From the NCBI GenBank assembly GCA_007026445.1, contig VDMD01000045.1, forward strand, positions 62,001 to 126,000: a stretch of 64,000 nucleotides of DNA, read 5' to 3'. Of this stretch, positions 62,542 to 64,000 are shown in pieces. Below the pieces are notes generated by a model. That model made no database searches. It was not told the DNA's origin and saw only the letters and a list, made by a program, of their open reading frames with translations. This DNA is from Schizophyllum amplum. Its lineage: Eukaryota > Basidiomycota > Agaricomycetes > Agaricales > Schizophyllaceae. The position numbers and the translations under genes are program-made. Within the stretch, counting starts at the first letter, position 1; the number at the start of each line of letters is the position of its first letter.

Positions 62542-64000
62542 ATGGCCCGATTCATCCTCGGTGACGAACTTGGCAACCTGAAGACTCTCCGCTACCCATC
62601 GGCAGTGGAGGGGGAGGCTCCCCAATTGAAGATCGTGCATCAGGGTTCTTCAAGAAGCTCGACGCGCAGCGTGCAGGCGCTCGCTGTGAACGCATCGGAG
62701 GAGTCGACCATAGTGAGGATAATGCTTGCTCAGGATATTCAGCTACTGATGCGGACAGAAGTAAAGGTTGCAGCCGGATACTCTAATGGGTCTGCGGCGA
62801 TGTACTCGCTTGACGGGGACGATACGATCGACGTCCTGTCCGAGTGGAAGGAGCCGCGCTTCAAACAACAATACGTCGGACTCGGGATATTGCCGACCTC
62901 AAGGTCTGTCTGTACCGATGTATATAATGTGGATATGTAGATCGTTGACCGTCATGCAGATCTGTGATATCTTGCACGGCGAATGGCGCCCTTCGGCGGA
63001 CAAATGCCTCTGCAGGGCAAGAGGCAGACGTCGCAACACTTCCTGCCCGTCTGTGTGACTGGAAGCTGTCAAGTGGCGGAGACGCCTTTGCATACGGGGG
63101 GGAAGAGGTTGAGCTTTCTGTCTGGAATCTGGAACAAGCCTTCGCGTCACGTCCCCCCGAGTCTGCTACCCCATCAGCAGCGAAAAAGCGCAAACGCAAC
63201 GATGTGCTCCTCCCTGGAGAACTGTGGCGCGCAAAGAATGTGCGTGTTCACGTTTTCGTCTCATCTCAGCGACTTACCAGGAGCAGGTGGCGAACGATAA
63301 GCTCGGCTTGCGGCAGCCTGTGCACAATACGTCGTTGACGTTCATCTCTTCCACTACTACCTCTGTACACGACATCGCTGTTGGCACGCAGCTGGGTCAT
63401 GTACGCCGATATGACACGAGATCAGCCAGGCGACCCGTGGCGGATTGGGAGAAGGTTGCTAAGATCGGAGGCGTCAAGGAGGTACAGAAAGGCCTTAGCG
63501 AACAGTCAGTGCATTGTCAACTGTGTGCGGGGATAACGTCTGACCCCGCCGTTTAGTGAATTGTTCGTGAGTGACCAAGGGGTGCAACCTCTTGTCGCTC
63601 GACTTGCGAAATGGTCGTGTTGCCTATAGCTACAAAGGTATGCATATCTCAAGCGAGCGTGAAGGGAGACTCTGGCTTACTTTGCCATCCAGGAATAGCC
63701 GGTGCAGTATGCTCCATAGCCACCGCACCAGATGTCCTCGTCAGCGCCGGCCTCGACCGTCTGGTACGCATACACAGCACATTCCCGCCGCAGATTGGGC
63801 AGCAGGACCGCAAGGGAGAAATCCTGCACAAGATCTTCAGCAAGAGTGTGCCTACGGTTGCTGCTTGGGATCAACACGCTGTGGAGCCGAGAAATACTGT
63901 TGACGAAGTGGAGGAGGCTGAAGTGGAGGAGACTGACCGTCTGTGGGAGGAGATGGAGGATGCCGAGGACGAGTCTTCTTCAAGAAAAAGGCGTAAATAG
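62542..64000 (+). CDS. NSA1: Ribosome biogenesis protein Nsa1/WDR74-like
   Basis: WD-repeat beta-propeller protein of nucleolar pre-60S particles. It starts MARFILGDELGNLKTLRYPS, then VAAGYSNGSAAMYSLDGDD and LSEWKEPRFKQQYVGLGILP. Later exons read CDWKLSSGGDAFAYGGEEVE, LSVWNLEQAFASRPPE, KKRKRNDVLLPGELWRAKN, IAVGTQLGHVRRYDTRSARR and LFVSDQGCNLLSLDLRNGRV, followed by a last blade PDVLVSAGLDRLVRIHSTFP. The C-terminus is acidic then basic (EEMEDAEDESSSRKRRK), a nucleolar-type tail. About five exons; stop codon at 63998-64000, exactly the end of the window. A possible intron near 62712-62757 would break the frame, so I read through it. Cluster C of the TACGGC repeat lies directly upstream. Confidence 0.88.

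Overview
This window reads as nuclear DNA of a filamentous basidiomycete, most likely an Agaricomycete (mushroom or wood-decay fungus). The evidence is dense genes on both strands, many 46-60 nt GT-AG introns, GC-rich coding sequence, conserved eukaryotic housekeeping proteins (cytosolic Hsp70, RPS21, PP2A B56, citrate synthase, LETM1, AMPK beta, GID E3), and typically fungal families (Zn2Cys6 regulator, Shr3-type chaperone, heme-thiolate peroxygenase). I rebuilt exons by joining frames at GT/AG boundaries and checking that family motifs run across the junctions. No bacterial operons, CRISPR arrays, rRNA or convincing tRNA genes were seen.

Layout. 1-2.2 kb: 3'-truncated TBC1D5-like RabGAP (minus). 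2.9-5.8 kb: Zn2Cys6 transcription factor (minus). 5.8-9.9 kb: about 4 kb with no gene I can support. 9.9-12.4 kb: PP2A B56 subunit. 13-15.1 kb: Hsp70 with a step-type heat-shock element. 15.7-20.8 kb: three genes without a clear family (a Gly/Pro-rich-tailed protein, a membrane protein with GRW repeats, a coiled-coil protein). 21.1-24.4 kb: citrate synthase and SEC66 as a divergent pair. 25.2-30.9 kb: a six-exon gene for a 1,818-residue low-complexity and coiled-coil protein. 32.2-36.2 kb: USP7/Ubp15-type deubiquitinase. 36.8-45.5 kb: compact run of peroxygenase, Shr3 chaperone, RsfS/Iojap-like factor, alpha/beta hydrolase, LETM1 and Nudix genes. 46-47.4 kb: CK1-like kinase. 48-52.2 kb: small hydrophilic protein, ornithine decarboxylase, HSP20. 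52.5-52.9 kb: RPS21, split into four very short exons. 53.3-61.3 kb: Sfi1-like protein, AMPK beta and RMD5/GID2 in tandem on the minus strand. 61.5-62.5 kb: clusters of a TACGGC repeat in opposed orientations. 62.5-64 kb: NSA1/WDR74 ribosome-assembly factor.

Much of the content concerns proteostasis (Hsp70, HSP20, USP7, GID2, Shr3, SEC66) and mitochondrial or metabolic control (citrate synthase, LETM1, RsfS, AMPK beta). This is probably ordinary eukaryotic neighbourhood rather than a cluster. The observations most worth following are the TACGGC repeat element; an alpha/beta hydrolase whose apparent 1-nt deletion is compensated if its first intron is retained; a likely frameshift at the start of the peroxygenase; strong heat-shock elements; the very large low-complexity protein; and the unexplained 4-kb stretch.
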